Positions 44,814 through 54,632 of a stretch of 64,000 nucleotides of DNA are shown here, piece after piece (positions within the stretch are counted from its first letter, which is position 1; each line of letters starts with the position of its first letter). The notes beneath the pieces are model-generated. The model had not been told where the DNA came from. It saw only the letters and a list, made by a program, of their open reading frames with translations, and did not search any database. Both the position numbers and the translations under genes were made by a program. The stretch is from Mycobacterium alsense (GTDB lineage Bacteria > Actinomycetota > Actinomycetes > Mycobacteriales > Mycobacteriaceae). The stretch is taken from the NCBI RefSeq assembly GCF_002086635.1, contig NZ_MVHD01000012.1, positions 1-64,000 of the forward strand, given 5' to 3'.

Positions 44814-45099
44814 ATCTGCACGATCAGCCAGGTGAGGCGGGGGGTGAATCATGGTGTGGCGCTCGGCCATCACAGGACGTCTCGCCAGGCGTACAGAACG
44901 TAGTAGGGGCTTCTCATCCCTTTTCCCCGCACTGCTCCGAGAGCTCGTCGATACGCGGTGTGGGCAAAAGTATCACCAGGAGGGCGAAGGCGTAGACCGC
45001 GACATGGCGAGCTGCCCGGCTGGTTGCCGTAGACCGCGCTGTTGAGCCCGACCGGCTTGGGAAACGCACAACGAGTCCCGGTCGAGGCGGGCCCCACAG

Positions 45100-45220
45100 T
45101 TGCTGTGGCGCGACGCCAACAATCGCGCAGAGAGGCGTTCGGCAAACGAGTGCGAAAGACTATTGATGCCTAGTTGAGGGTGGCGGGAACGCGAATAGTT
45201 AACGGTCAACAATGATGAGG
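45100..45220 (+). repeat. intergenic repeat, copy 6, leader start of gene D
   Basis: TTGCTGTGGCGCGACGCCAA, CGTTCGGCAAACGAGTGCGA and GGCGGGAACGCGAATAGTTA match copies 7 and 8. It is about 650 bp upstream of D. Confidence 0.65.
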
Positions 45221-45814
45221 CTTTTGCATTTGATCCAAGATTCGATACATGTCCACAGCCGGCGTGGTCGGGATATTCGTCTTATTTCCCAGCGGTCGCC
45301 CCAGGTGCGGAGGGAGCCGCGTGTTGCAGTACTTATCACGCGATGATGATCCCGCGAATATTTCTCGCTTGAGTGTTAATTCACGGGTGCCTCCCTGTGT
45401 CGATAGATCGTCGCAGGCCGATGTGTCGCGTCGAGTCGACCGTTTGCCGCCGTCCACCGAGAGGGCGCTGGGCGCAGGCGGTGCGGTGATTTCGGATACG
45501 TTGTGCGCCAAGGTATATGGAAAGACGGCAAGGATGCAAGCAGCGCTCGATGGCGCATCGAAACCGGGAATCTCGGTGCCTGGCGCCGGGGCTGTGTGGA
45601 CGTGGCCTGCCTGTATGTCCGCACAAATATTTTGACAGCGAACCCAGATGAAACGCCTAGGTCTTCCACGTGACCGATCGGCTCTCCGACGCGGCGATAA
45701 AGATCGCGCCGAAAATGCGGACTGGATTATTGAGGATATAGTCTCGCGGGCACCAATATTTGAAGAGCTGCGACCGCCACAACCATTGCTAAATGGCGTC
45801 TATTCGGCCGGTAT

Positions 45815-45840
45815 TTCTCAGGTACCTTCAGCTCACTCGA
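45815..45840 (+). promoter_or_regulatory. conserved 26-bp element, gene D
   Basis: One base differs from the other copies: TACCTT in place of TACGTT. The change keeps the TANNNT pattern expected for a -10 box. Confidence 0.6.
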
Positions 45841-45870
45841 TAGCCCGAAACACACACGAAGGAGATGGTC

Positions 45871-47034
45871 GTGGACCTCGCAGCCCGCCGCCCCCACATC
45901 AGCGCCGGCATCGCTCTGGCCAGCGCCGCCGTCATCGCCGCCGGCCCGATGACCCAACACCTACCAAAACTCGATGTCGCCCAACACCTCCCCAAGGTGA
46001 GCGTGTCCGACATCAACCTCACCGACGCCACCGAAAGCATGATGGACCTGTTTGCCGGCGTGGAGAACCAACTCGCCTCGCTCGCCAGCGGCGGAGCAGC
46101 AGCGGCCGCGGTGCCCGCAGCCGTCGTCAGTACGGTCGCCAACCCGATCCAGACGTGGATCAATACGTTCGAGACCACGGGCTCCAATTTGCAAACAATT
46201 TTCAATAACTGGACCCGGTTGCCTTTCCCGGTCCTTCAGCAGGTCGCCGCAAACTGGCTCCAATACGGGGATATCTACACCATCCAGTTCAAAGCCTCCG
46301 CAAACGCCGCTGTGAAGTATTTCTTCGGATCGGGTGCCGGTACCCTCTCGAGATCGCTCATCCAGGCACAAACGAATTTCGCCGCAGGTAAAATTCAGCA
46401 AGGAATTTTCCAGCTCGTCAACGGATTTTGGCAGAACCCCATAACGAATATCGCGTTACCGCTTGAGTCGCTAACGAAAGTCCCGATCGAGATCACCCAG
46501 AATATGGCGAATGCGGTCAACTACCTGGGAACTACCGGTATTACTAACCTCGGTCTTTTTGGTATCGTCGAGTGGCCGACCGCAGCTGGATTCGCCTTCA
46601 GCCAGGCGATGCAGCCTGTGTACAATTCATGGGTCGCAGGAGATCCAGTGGGGTTAGCGACCAATTTGCTCAACGTGGCCCCCATAACGTTGAACGGTAT
46701 GATCAACGGTGTTCCATCGAACATTCTATATGGCCTTACCGATTTATTGGATAAAGTTGTGAACACCGTCCCCCAGGGCCTCGCTGGCGCGATCGTTACT
46801 CCTGGCGCCCAGAACATTACAAACGGCGGCAGCCTCTCCGCGGCGCTACAGGGCTTCGTTAACCAGTTGATGAACGGCTGGCCGTCGCTTGGCAGTGTGG
46901 TGAACGGCATCGGTGGTGCATTGACTGGATCGCTGCAAAGCCTGCCATCGATCCTGTCGAGTTTGCCGTCGACGCTTGGCGCCATTGGAACCCAAATCGG
47001 GACGCTGCTGATAAACCTCCTCAGATTGTTGTGA
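45871..47034 (+). CDS. exported porin-like protein, array member D
   Basis: The shortest member at 387 residues. It shares the opening MDLAARRPHISAGIALASAA, then HLPKVSVSDINLTDATESMM. Its centre (QTWINTFETTGSNLQTIFNN, PFPVLQQVAANWLQYGDIY) relates to B and G, but later segments (GITNLGLFGIVEWPTAAGFA) are unique. The conserved late block is NITNGGSLSAALQGFVNQLM followed by NGWPSLGSVVNGI, and the tail is IGTLLINLLRLL. The ribosome site here is GAAGGAG. Confidence 0.75.
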   Translation: MDLAARRPHISAGIALASAAVIAAGPMTQHLPKLDVAQHLPKVSVSDINLTDATESMMDLFAGVENQLASLASGGAAAAAVPAAVVSTVANPIQTWINTFETTGSNLQTIFNNWTRLPFPVLQQVAANWLQYGDIYTIQFKASANAAVKYFFGSGAGTLSRSLIQAQTNFAAGKIQQGIFQLVNGFWQNPITNIALPLESLTKVPIEITQNMANAVNYLGTTGITNLGLFGIVEWPTAAGFAFSQAMQPVYNSWVAGDPVGLATNLLNVAPITLNGMINGVPSNILYGLTDLLDKVVNTVPQGLAGAIVTPGAQNITNGGSLSAALQGFVNQLMNGWPSLGSVVNGIGGALTGSLQSLPSILSSLPSTLGAIGTQIGTLLINLLRLL

Positions 47035-47078
47035 GTTCGATGCAGAGTTGCCCGCAAGGCACGTAGCAATCGAATGGT

Positions 47079-47110
47079 GATTCTCCCCCTCCGCGAGGAG
47101 GGGGCCAATC
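47079..47110 (+). terminator. array-type hairpin after gene D
   Basis: GATTCTCCCCCTCC paired with GGAGGGGGCCAATC, one mismatch, 4-nt loop, 44 bp after the stop. Confidence 0.7.
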
Positions 47111-47510
47111 GGTGCACCGCGATGCGGCCCGGTTGAATTCCCGGTCCCGGGATGCACTCAAGGTCGTCGGGTCTGCCCAAACCCACGGTGTGCCGGTCGT
47201 CGCCGAGGCAGGGTGCCGAAAGTCCCGATGAACCGGATGACACTGCACAGCATCAGTTCGCCGGCTCGTCACCGGCGAGAACCCTTACAACCAACGGCGG
47301 TAAAGCGACATGGTCGGCATTGTCAGGGGCGAATCGCGCAGAGGCACACGTTCGCGTTGAGGACATAGCAGTCACCGTCGTGAAGTGAAGTACCTGGTTG
47401 CCCGGGCATGACCACCAGCGGTCTCGACGACCGGGTCGGGCCACCCAGCTTCTTGGCCGCCGCTTTGAAGGTTCGCCAGCCTCGCTGTGGCCTCCATCGC
47501 GCCGCCCAAG
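47111..47510. other. intergenic region between convergent genes D and E
   Basis: About 400 bp between the two facing terminators. No gene recognised; short frames lack starts and motifs. Confidence 0.4.
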
Positions 47511-47548
47511 AGGATTGGCCCCCCTTCGCGGGAAGGGGGGCCAATCCT
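47511..47548 (-). terminator. array-type hairpin after gene E
   Basis: Perfect 16-bp stem AGGATTGGCCCCCCTT and its complement with a 6-nt loop, 39 bp past the stop of E. Confidence 0.75.
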
Positions 47549-47587
47549 TGGCGATCGATCACCTGCCTCGGCGGCACGCCTCCGGAT

Positions 47588-48916
47588 CTATAGCATCTTC
47601 AGGAGGCTGAGGATGAACGCGGGGATTACGTTGGCGAATGTCGCGGCCATGCTGCCCAACGACGACAGGCTGGTCGCGATCGAGGCGGTGCTATTTTGCA
47701 GCAGGGACGACAATTCACTTGCGAGCGAGGTGAGTTGGCCACCAATCTGGGAACCCAGTTGGCTGCCGGCGGTGAGCAATTGGCTGCCGATCGGGCTTAG
47801 GACGTTGTTGTAGAACGGCGCGAGGGCAGGGGCCTCGACGTTGAGGGTGGGGCCAAACCCGCTAACGTCGGGCCAGCCGTTGACGATCGAAAGCCCGGTG
47901 TTCTGTAACGCGCCCTGCAGGGTGCCGCCCGCGACGATGTTTGTGGCGCCGGGAGTGACGATCTTGCCCGCGAGGGTCTGCTGGAAGACTCGCAGTTGTG
48001 TCTGCACCCCGGAGAGCAGGCCGTTATTCCAGCCCCTGCTTGGCTTGAAGGTGCCATTGAATATCGTGTTGAAAAGTTGGCCGGGTGTGTCGACGGCGTT
48101 GGCCAGCGCCCCGATCGGGTCCCCAGCCGCCCAGGAGTTGTTGATGGCTTGCAGGCTGGCGCCCAAGGTCGTCGCTGTATTGGGAGGGATGCTGGTGAGA
48201 AGCTGGCCAGACAAGGCCGCCAAGCCGGGAGTGCTGGTCGCGTAGGTAAGCGCGTTGGCAAAGTTTTGCGACATGAGCGCAGGGATTTGCAGAATCGACT
48301 CAAGCTGCTGCGCCGGCCCCAAGATCAGCGATCCCATGGTAGTGGCGTAAAGGTCGGGGACGCCGGCGGCGTAATTGCCCGCCGCTAACTCAGCTAGCGC
48401 CGTGTTGAACCTCAGCAGGGTGTCGCCCGGGTTAGTGAGAGCAAAACCGGCCGGTTTCCCAAAGTAACCTGCCACCAGAGAGGTTGCGGCGGTCTGGTAT
48501 GCGCCGACGTACATCTTCGCGTATTGAGCGAAGTTGGCACCGATCTGCTGAAGAATTGGGAAGGGTTTCGCTTCCTGCGCAAAGACGGCCGCCTGGATGT
48601 TGCCACCCGCGGCCGCCATCGCGTTCATCCAGGTCTCGACGGGCTGGGCCAATTCCCCTAGAACGTCTCCGGGTACTGCGGCTGCGGGTGCTCCGCCACC
48701 GGCGAGGGAGGCGAGTTGACTTTCGACGCCGGCGAACAGATCCATCATGCTTTCGGTGGCGTCGGTGAGGTTGATGTCGGTCACGCTCACCTTGGGGAGG
48801 TGTTGGGTGACATCGAGTTTGGGTAGGTGTTGGGTCATCGGGCCGGCGGCGATGACGGCGGCGCTGGCCAACGCGATGCCGGCGCTGAGGTGGGGGCGGC
48901 GGGCGGCGAGGTCCAC
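47588..48916 (-). CDS. exported porin-like protein, array member E
   Basis: The longest member, 442 residues from GTG 48916; the open frame extends 67 codons upstream through the promoter element and is not used. It opens MDLAARRPHLSAGIALASAA. Its centre is distinct (VETWMNAMAAAGGNIQAAVF, AKPFPILQQIGANFAQYAKM) and it has a long extra C-terminal portion, LTAGSQLGSQIGGQLTSLAS, before the tail IPAFILSLLKML. The late block is NIVAGGTLQGALQNTGLSIV followed by NGWPDVSGFG. Confidence 0.75.
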   Translation of the reverse strand: MDLAARRPHLSAGIALASAAVIAAGPMTQHLPKLDVTQHLPKVSVTDINLTDATESMMDLFAGVESQLASLAGGGAPAAAVPGDVLGELAQPVETWMNAMAAAGGNIQAAVFAQEAKPFPILQQIGANFAQYAKMYVGAYQTAATSLVAGYFGKPAGFALTNPGDTLLRFNTALAELAAGNYAAGVPDLYATTMGSLILGPAQQLESILQIPALMSQNFANALTYATSTPGLAALSGQLLTSIPPNTATTLGASLQAINNSWAAGDPIGALANAVDTPGQLFNTIFNGTFKPSRGWNNGLLSGVQTQLRVFQQTLAGKIVTPGATNIVAGGTLQGALQNTGLSIVNGWPDVSGFGPTLNVEAPALAPFYNNVLSPIGSQLLTAGSQLGSQIGGQLTSLASELSSLLQNSTASIATSLSSLGSMAATFANVIPAFILSLLKML

Positions 48917-48944
48917 GACCATCTCCTTTGTGTGTTTCGGGCTA

Positions 48945-48970
48945 TCGAGTGAGGTGAACGTACCTGAGAA
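48945..48970 (-). promoter_or_regulatory. conserved 26-bp element, gene E
   Basis: Matches the other elements on the minus strand with one change (TTCACCTC for TTCAGCTC); TACGTT is retained. Confidence 0.6.
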
Positions 48971-49559
48971 ATATCCGCGAAATTGGCGCCATTTATCAGT
49001 CATTGCCGCGGCTACTTTTCTGCAATCTCGGGCAATCACGAAACCATATTCTGATTGTCGCGATTCACAATTTGTCGCCAATTTCTCTCGCCGCAGGGGC
49101 AACCACCGATCATGCACGCGTGTGCCTCCCCGTCGCAGCGTTTCCGCTTCAAAGTTTGTGGCGCGCGAGCAGCCGTGCCCGAGCGCAGTGGAGCGACTCG
49201 AATCAGCCGAACACGGTCTCGCTCAGCGGCGCCACCACTGATCACACTGCAAAGTTGACCTCAAAGGCGTTGCTGTGGAACGCATATCTGCGGCATCTCA
49301 TCTCACGCACTGGGTACCGTCTTCGAGGCCGATCACCACGACAGGTACGGCCCGTCTCGGCGACCCATGACGACCTACTCCCGAAGGCGTGTCTGTGTGA
49401 TAAACCCAGAACAGAAATATCCGCGGGCTCAGCACCCGGTCATCAAATGCACAGCAACGGCAGCCACCACCCCGGGTAACCACCCTAAAATAGCCTGAAC
49501 ACGCTGTGCCCACGACCCGTCGCAATTCGGTGGGCCGCCGGGTTTGACCGCAAATCATT

Positions 49560-49690
49560 CGCGATTGTCGACCGCGTTATCGATTCGCGTTTCGCGCCAC
49601 GCACCGTGACACATATTGCGTTTCGGCAAGGGTTTGCCGACCATGAATACGCCGCCATTATTCGCGCCATCACGCAGCAACACCCGACAA
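49560..49690 (-). repeat. intergenic repeat, copy 7, leader start of gene E
   Basis: On the minus strand: GTTGCTGCGTGATGGCGCGA, GGTCGGCAAACCCTTGCCGA, AACGCGAATCGATAACGCGG and TCGACAATCGC. This is closely similar to copy 8. It is about 640 bp upstream of E. Confidence 0.7.
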
Positions 49691-49933
49691 CCCCCGCCGG
49701 GGCCGTGGGTCCAGAGCCAGTCCGACCCGCGCTGTCGCGTCGGGTGCCCAACGCCGGACCGAGGGCCACCTGGCAACCGCAGATCCATGCGTAAACGCCC
49801 CACACTTTGCGTCGCGGATTTCGCTGTCGTCGTAGTCAGCGGCTCCGATTGAGCACATGAGGCGCCTCGGCGGCGTACTCACGTGCCTACGCTCACGCGT
49901 GATTCCCGATCCGCAGGTCCTTATGATACTCCT

Positions 49934-49956
49934 GCATGAGTAGGTTATCCTCATGC
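49934..49956. promoter_or_regulatory. inverted repeat before the antitoxin at 49958
   Basis: GCATGAG and CTCATGC separated by 9 bp, immediately upstream of the antitoxin ATG. Likely autoregulatory operator. Confidence 0.6.
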
Positions 49957-49957
49957 T

Positions 49958-50221
49958 ATGAGTAAACGACTGCAGGTTGTGCTTGATTTCGACGAATGGG
50001 AGCAGCTGCACCAGATCGCACGCCGGCACCGCACCACCGTCTCGGAGTGGGTTCGCCGCACACTGCGCGAAGCGCGGGAACGCGAACCCGGTGGCGATCT
50101 CGACACCAAGTTGCGCACCATCCGCACAGCTGTGCACCATGAGTTCCCGACCGCCGATATTGAGCAGATGCTTGACGAGATCGATCGCGGACAAGCCGCG
50201 CTGCCGGAAACATCGCGGTGA
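49958..50221 (+). CDS. vapB: VapB-type antitoxin
   Basis: [20 protein letters not shown] and [20 protein letters not shown] form a ribbon-helix-helix DNA-binding domain of about 45 residues. The acidic C-terminal half ([20 protein letters not shown]) would bind the toxin. Length 87 residues. The stop overlaps the vapC start (GTGA). An operator-like inverted repeat touches the start. Confidence 0.88.
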   Translation: MSKRLQVVLDFDEWEQLHQIARRHRTTVSEWVRRTLREAREREPGGDLDTKLRTIRTAVHHEFPTADIEQMLDEIDRGQAALPETSR

Positions 50222-50613
50222 TCTTCGTCGATTCCAACATTCCCATGTATCTGGTGGGTGCTCCACACCCGCACAAGCTCGACGCGCAGCGTCTGCTCGA
50301 GTCCACCCTGGCCACCGGCCAGCGACTGGTCACCGATGCCGAAGTCTTGCAGGAAATCTGTCACCGCTACGTCGCGATCAACCGGCGTGAGGCGATCCAG
50401 CCCGCCTTCGATGCCGTCCTCGGGGTGGTCGACGACGTGTTGTCGGTCGCACGCACCGACGTCGAGCACGCCAAGGACACCCTGTTGCGCTATCCGGACT
50501 TGTCTGCCCGCGATGCGCTGCACGTCGCGATCATGGATCGCCATAACATCACTGAACTGATGAGCTTTGACCGGGGCTTCGACAGTTACCCGGGGATCAA
50601 CCGACTGACCTGA
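50218..50613 (+). CDS. vapC: VapC toxin, PIN-domain ribonuclease
   Basis: Intact at 131 residues from GTG 50218. The metal-binding residues are in [40 protein letters not shown] and [12 protein letters not shown]. Close relatives exist in M. tuberculosis, but I cannot give the VapC number with confidence. It is coupled to its antitoxin by the 4-bp overlap. Confidence 0.92.
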   Translation: MIFVDSNIPMYLVGAPHPHKLDAQRLLESTLATGQRLVTDAEVLQEICHRYVAINRREAIQPAFDAVLGVVDDVLSVARTDVEHAKDTLLRYPDLSARDALHVAIMDRHNITELMSFDRGFDSYPGINRLT

Positions 50614-51262
50614 ACGACACCGACACCGGCACACCACCGGTGGCCGGCCGGGTGCAGCGGCCGTGATCGAATCGACCGTTGCCCGCCGCTACTGGTAGCC
50701 AGCCATGTGTTGACCGTCCCGCGCGACGACCACGGACTCGCCAATCGACACGCCGCTTCACACCGCCTCGAGAACAATCGGCCGCATTCGGGGCGGTTGC
50801 CGGCGCTCGTAGAGACGACGCCCCACGAGCCGCTGGTGACCCGGTGGCGGTGTCTGGGCGCACCGTCGGCGTCTGCGTGGCTGCCAAGCGATGCGCTGCT
50901 ATCGGGCACGCCACTTCAGCAGGGTTCGATGCCGTCGCGGCCGGGCAGCAAGACTTCGGTGAGCTGCTGCAGGCGATCATCACCGATCGCGGACATGACG
51001 GCCGACGCGTCAATTGGTCACTAACCCGATGAGTCACGGGTGAAACGATGCGTCCCTTGGTGGACTTGTGGCTCGGCGCCCATGATCGAGGCGTTGGTCC
51101 CTAAGCACTTGGTCAACGATTGGCCCCGTTCCTGTGAGGGGTGGCTGCCCAGGGTGTGGCCGTGCGTCGTGGCGTGTGCACATGGGTCGACAGGCATTGG
51201 GAGGTGCCTGTGGGCCATTGGTAACCCGACGCGACAGCGTCGGACTGGCCCTGGACCCGGTT
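50614..51262. other. 650-bp region without a recognisable gene
   Basis: Competing frames on both strands are Arg/Ser/Ala-rich shadows. Around 50900-51030 one frame reads AGFDAVAAGQQDFGELLQAI without a proper start, possibly a gene remnant. Confidence 0.35.
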
Positions 51263-51400
51263 GTCGGTGTTGCTGTGTGCTGGGGTGAATAATGCTGGCG
51301 TATTCGTGCTCGGCAAACCATCGCCTAAACGCAATATGTGTAACGGCGGGTGGCGCGGGAACGCGAATCGATAACGCGGTCGATAATTGCGGGATTCGTC
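51263..51400 (+). repeat. intergenic repeat, copy 8, leader start of gene F
   Basis: GTTGCTGTGTGCTGGGGTGA, TGCTCGGCAAACCATCGCCT and GGGAACGCGAATCGATAACG match copies 6 and 7. It is about 600 bp upstream of F. Confidence 0.7.
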
Positions 51401-51944
51401 GCGGTGAACCGGGCTGTCGGTGAATATTGACGACGTGTAGGCGAAGATAGTCGGCCTATTTCCCGGTGGTTGCCCGATGCGACGGAGCGCGCCCTACCAC
51501 AGTGCGTGAGGGGTGCTTCTTGTGCGGGTATTTCTCGTCTCAGCGTTATCGCACAGGGGGTGCGACGTCGTGTGTAGGTCGTCGCGGGCCGCCGGGATGG
51601 CACGCGCCCCTTATGCGCCATGGTCCTGGGCAGGCACGACGCTCACATACATTGCGCTACAACATCTTTAGGAGAGCACCCATGGCGCGATCCGGTGATC
51701 GGGCCCCTCGTCGTCTGAGCCGCGCCGGTGGGCGCGGGGCCAGACTGCTCGTGAGCAAAAATTCTTGAAGCGGAAACGCTGTGAAGGGTGGAACGCACGC
51801 GATCGGTGGGTGCGCCGCGGGGCACAGAAAACCGGGAACGATTGGTGGATCAGATTATCCAAAATGGTTTCTCGTGGGGTGCACACTATTTGTAGAAGCG
51901 CACACGTCGCAACGATTGATGAATGGCGCTTATTACCCCGGTAT

Positions 51945-51970
51945 TTCTCAGGTACGTTCAGCTCACTCGA
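51945..51970 (+). promoter_or_regulatory. conserved 26-bp element, gene F
   Basis: Identical to the A copy, with TACGTT; the upstream TGAATGGCG block is also retained. Confidence 0.6.
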
Positions 51971-52001
51971 CACCCGAAACACTCACGCAAAGGAGATGGT
52001 C

Positions 52002-53219
52002 GTGGACCTCGCAGCCCGCCGCCCCCACATCAGCGCCGGCATCGCTTTGGCCAGCGCCGCCGTCATCGCCGCCGGCCCGATGACCCAGCACCTACCGAAA
52101 CTCGACGCCGCCCACTATCTCCCGAAGGTGAGCGTGACCGAGATCAACCTCACCGACGCCGCCAGCCCGATGATGGACCTGTTCGCCGGCGTGGAGGACC
52201 AGCTGGCCTCGCTGGCCGGCGGGGCTAGCGCGGCCGCCGTGCCCGCGGCCGCCCTCACCGACTTCTTGAACCCCGCCACGCTACCGCTGCCCGTGGCGAC
52301 GTGGGTCAACGTGTTCCAGAACGCGGGCACAAACCTGCAAACCGTCTTAAGCTCGTGGCAGACTGACCCGTTCCCCATCGCGCGGCAAATGCTCGCCAAC
52401 TGGGCGCAGTACGGAATTGACTACATCACCCCGTACCACACCGCCGCGATCGGCGCCGCAAAATACTTTGGCACGACCACCAATGTGTCCTTCTGGGGCT
52501 ACCTTAAATCAGCGTGGAGTGGCTACCTTAGCGGCAATATGATCGCTGCGAAAAACGGCGTCTATAATGCATTTCTCGGGGGGTTAGAACAGCCTGTACT
52601 TCTGCCGCTGGAGAAGACCCTGACTTTTATACCTCAGATACCGCAGAACTTTACGAATCTCGTCAATGGATTGGTGGGCATACCGGCCGACGGGGTTACC
52701 CCAAGTTCTCTGACGACACTTGGACTATTGGCTGTGGGGATGGGTACTCAGCCTTTCGTGCCTATAGGCACTACGCTTCAAAACATTTCGAATGCGTACA
52801 ATGCCGGGAACCTACCTGCGATGCTCGGTTATGCGGCCGACTTTCCCGGTGAGCTTGCGAATGCCGTAATCAACTCGAATAACGTGAGTTATGGTATTCT
52901 GTCTACGAATCGTGGGCTCCTGAACACGTTCGCGAACATCATCCCTCAAGCGCTTGCCGGGCAGATGGTTGCGCCGAATGCCCAGAACCTCTCGACCGGC
53001 GGCAGTCTGGCCGTTTCTGGCCAGCAGCTGGTCAATGCACTGACGACCGGCTGGCCGGACTTGACTCCTGTGATCAACACGACCACCAACGAGTTGACCG
53101 CTTGGTTGCAGCAAATCCCGTCGGTAGTTTCGAACTTGCCGACGTTGTTGAGCGGTGCGATCGGAAGCCTCGCCTCTCACATCGGGCTAATCATCGCCAA
53201 CCTGCTCAAGCTGCTCTAA
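52002..53219 (+). CDS. exported porin-like protein, array member F
   Basis: A 405-residue member, the closest relative of A: ALTDFLNPATLPLPVATWVN, VFQNAGTNLQTVLSSWQTDP, MLANWAQYGIDYITPY and the tail HIGLIIANLLKLL are nearly shared. The frame is open 79 codons upstream, through the 26-bp element, so GTG 52002 after AAAGGAG is the real start. A and F lie 17 kb apart in the same orientation, consistent with duplication of a whole unit. Confidence 0.75.
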   Translation: MDLAARRPHISAGIALASAAVIAAGPMTQHLPKLDAAHYLPKVSVTEINLTDAASPMMDLFAGVEDQLASLAGGASAAAVPAAALTDFLNPATLPLPVATWVNVFQNAGTNLQTVLSSWQTDPFPIARQMLANWAQYGIDYITPYHTAAIGAAKYFGTTTNVSFWGYLKSAWSGYLSGNMIAAKNGVYNAFLGGLEQPVLLPLEKTLTFIPQIPQNFTNLVNGLVGIPADGVTPSSLTTLGLLAVGMGTQPFVPIGTTLQNISNAYNAGNLPAMLGYAADFPGELANAVINSNNVSYGILSTNRGLLNTFANIIPQALAGQMVAPNAQNLSTGGSLAVSGQQLVNALTTGWPDLTPVINTTTNELTAWLQQIPSVVSNLPTLLSGAIGSLASHIGLIIANLLKLL

Positions 53220-53262
53220 AACAGGTGCAGTCTTGCCGGACACGGCAGGCGATCGACAACGG

Positions 53263-53296
53263 CGATTGGCCCCCTTCACACGAAGGGGGCCAATCG
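53263..53296 (+). terminator. array-type hairpin after gene F
   Basis: Perfect 15-bp stem CGATTGGCCCCCTTC and its complement, 4-nt loop, followed by GTTT, 44 bp after the stop. Confidence 0.78.
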
Positions 53297-53487
53297 GTTT
53301 GTGCCGAGTTGTCCGAGATGGGCGCGTTCACCCCGCCCCGCCACGCAACGACCTCACTGCAGCGCCGATGATGCCTGTGTGCTCCTGGTGACGGGAAGAT
53401 CTCTCCATGGGGCCGACGCCAACCCGAGGCCGTGTCGCGGTCAGGGCTGCTCAGACGCTCACTGCGGTCGGGGGGCACCCTCACTGT

Positions 53488-53499
53488 GCATCATGATGC
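53488..53499. promoter_or_regulatory. 12-bp palindrome before the antitoxin at 53525
   Basis: GCATCATGATGC, a perfect palindrome 25 bp upstream of the start, followed by partial copies (GTGATGCTATGATG). Possible operator. Confidence 0.5.
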
Positions 53500-53524
53500 G
53501 GCGAGGTGATGCTATGATGAGGCG

Positions 53525-53776
53525 ATGCGGACGACGGTGAACATCGACGCGCACCTCTTGGCCGAGGCGAAGGTGGTGGCCGCTCGAACGTCACGATCGC
53601 TGGGCGCGGTGCTCGACGACGCGTTACGCGCGCTGCTGCACCGCGACACCACCACCCACCGTGGTCTCGGTCAGTTTCGGTTGCCGGCCCACGGCAACGG
53701 AGGGCTTCAGGCCGGTGTCGATTTGGAGGACAAGGAAGCCCTCGCCGACATCGTGGGCGACAATGCTGGTCCTTGA
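53525..53776 (+). CDS. vapB: VapB-type antitoxin
   Basis: MRTTVNIDAHLLAEAKVVAA and RTSRSLGAVLDDALRALL form a ribbon-helix-helix domain. The linker GLGQFRLPAHGNGGLQAGVD and the final LEDKEALADIVGDN are typical of VapB antitoxins of this subgroup, where the acidic end inserts in the PIN pocket. Length 83 residues. It overlaps vapC by 14 bp. Confidence 0.9.
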   Translation: MRTTVNIDAHLLAEAKVVAARTSRSLGAVLDDALRALLHRDTTTHRGLGQFRLPAHGNGGLQAGVDLEDKEALADIVGDNAGP

Positions 53777-54191
53777 TGTCAATGTGTGTGTTTATGCGAT
53801 CCGCGCTGACAGTGTCGACCATGACGCCTACCGGGCGTGGGTGGAGCATGTGTTGGTGGGTGATGAGCCGGTCGGGATCAGCGAGCTGGTCCTCTCGGGT
53901 GTCATCCGGTTGATCACCAATCATCGCGTCTTTCGCCAACCCAGCTCCACCGCCCAGGCGCTCGAGGCCTGCCGCGCTCTGCGCTCGGCACCGGCTGCGC
54001 TCGCGTTACGGCCAGGGCCACGGCATTGGGACATCTTCGACTCCCTATGCACCGCGGCCGGGGCCAAGGCCAACACGGTCCCCGACGCCTACCACGCCGC
54101 ACTAGCCATCGAAAACGGCGCAACCTGGATCACCACCGACCGCGCTATCGCCCGGTTCCCGGGCCTGCGCTGGCGTTTGCCCTTCGACTGA
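53763..54191 (+). CDS. vapC: VapC toxin, PIN-domain ribonuclease
   Basis: ATG 53763 gives MLVLDVNVCVYAIRADS with the first PIN Asp, followed by GISELVLSGVIRLITNHRVF, TVPDAYHAALAIENGATWIT and TDRAIARFPGLRW. This is the subgroup of 140-residue mycobacterial VapC proteins ending in a conserved W-R-x-P-F. The gene is intact. An apparent longer start at 53661 lies within the antitoxin and is rejected. Confidence 0.92.
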   Translation: MLVLDVNVCVYAIRADSVDHDAYRAWVEHVLVGDEPVGISELVLSGVIRLITNHRVFRQPSSTAQALEACRALRSAPAALALRPGPRHWDIFDSLCTAAGAKANTVPDAYHAALAIENGATWITTDRAIARFPGLRWRLPFD

Positions 54192-54357
54192 CCAACTGAT
54201 GTTGTGCCGATGCGCCAGCAGCACCAGCGCGCATCGCGGAGAGCTGTGATCGACGCGGTCGCGTAGATCCCACGAAGCGTTTGGGACGTTTGCCCGCCCG
54301 CGAGGATCGCCCAATGCAGGACGTGACGGGCCGCACCGGCCAACGTAAGCACCTAAT

Positions 54358-54385
54358 GTCATACACAGTAGTATCGCTGTATGAC
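54358..54385. promoter_or_regulatory. operator inverted repeat spanning the mazE2-like start codon
   Basis: Half-sites GTCATACA and TGTATGAC, 12 bp apart; the second contains the antitoxin ATG at 54381. Repressor binding would block both transcription and start-site access. Confidence 0.65.
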
Positions 54386-54632
54386 GATGATCAGTTTCCG
54401 GGTCGATGACGCCGATATCGCCGAAGTTGACCGGTGGGCGCAGCGGCTTCATGTCGACCGTTCTGAGCTCCTTCGTGATGCCTTGCGACGCCGCCTCGCC
54501 GAGCTGGCGGCTGATCAGGACCTGCACGCCTACGCCGCGCAGCCCGTCACCGATGAGGAACAGGTGCTGGCTCAGATCGCCGAGTGGGGGCCCGCCGAGG
54601 ACTGGGCCGACTGGGCCGATGCGGCGCGGTGA
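54381..54632 (+). CDS. mazE2: MazE-family antitoxin (MazE2-like)
   Basis: MTMISFRVDDADIAEVDRWA and QRLHVDRSELLRDALRRRLA are a ribbon-helix-helix domain; the acidic Trp-rich end (IAEWGPAEDWADWADAA) is the MazF-binding region. It matches my memory of M. tuberculosis MazE2 (Rv0660c). Overlaps the toxin by 14 bp. Confidence 0.85.
   Translation: MTMISFRVDDADIAEVDRWAQRLHVDRSELLRDALRRRLAELAADQDLHAYAAQPVTDEEQVLAQIAEWGPAEDWADWADAAR

Noticed and set aside
32178..51400. CRISPR array
   Set aside because: The repeats are long, few, kilobases apart and in both orientations; no cas genes are present.
51765..52001. N-terminal extensions of array genes E, F and H
   Set aside because: The extra codons run through the 26-bp promoter element and ribosome site, and the extensions are not conserved between copies as proteins.
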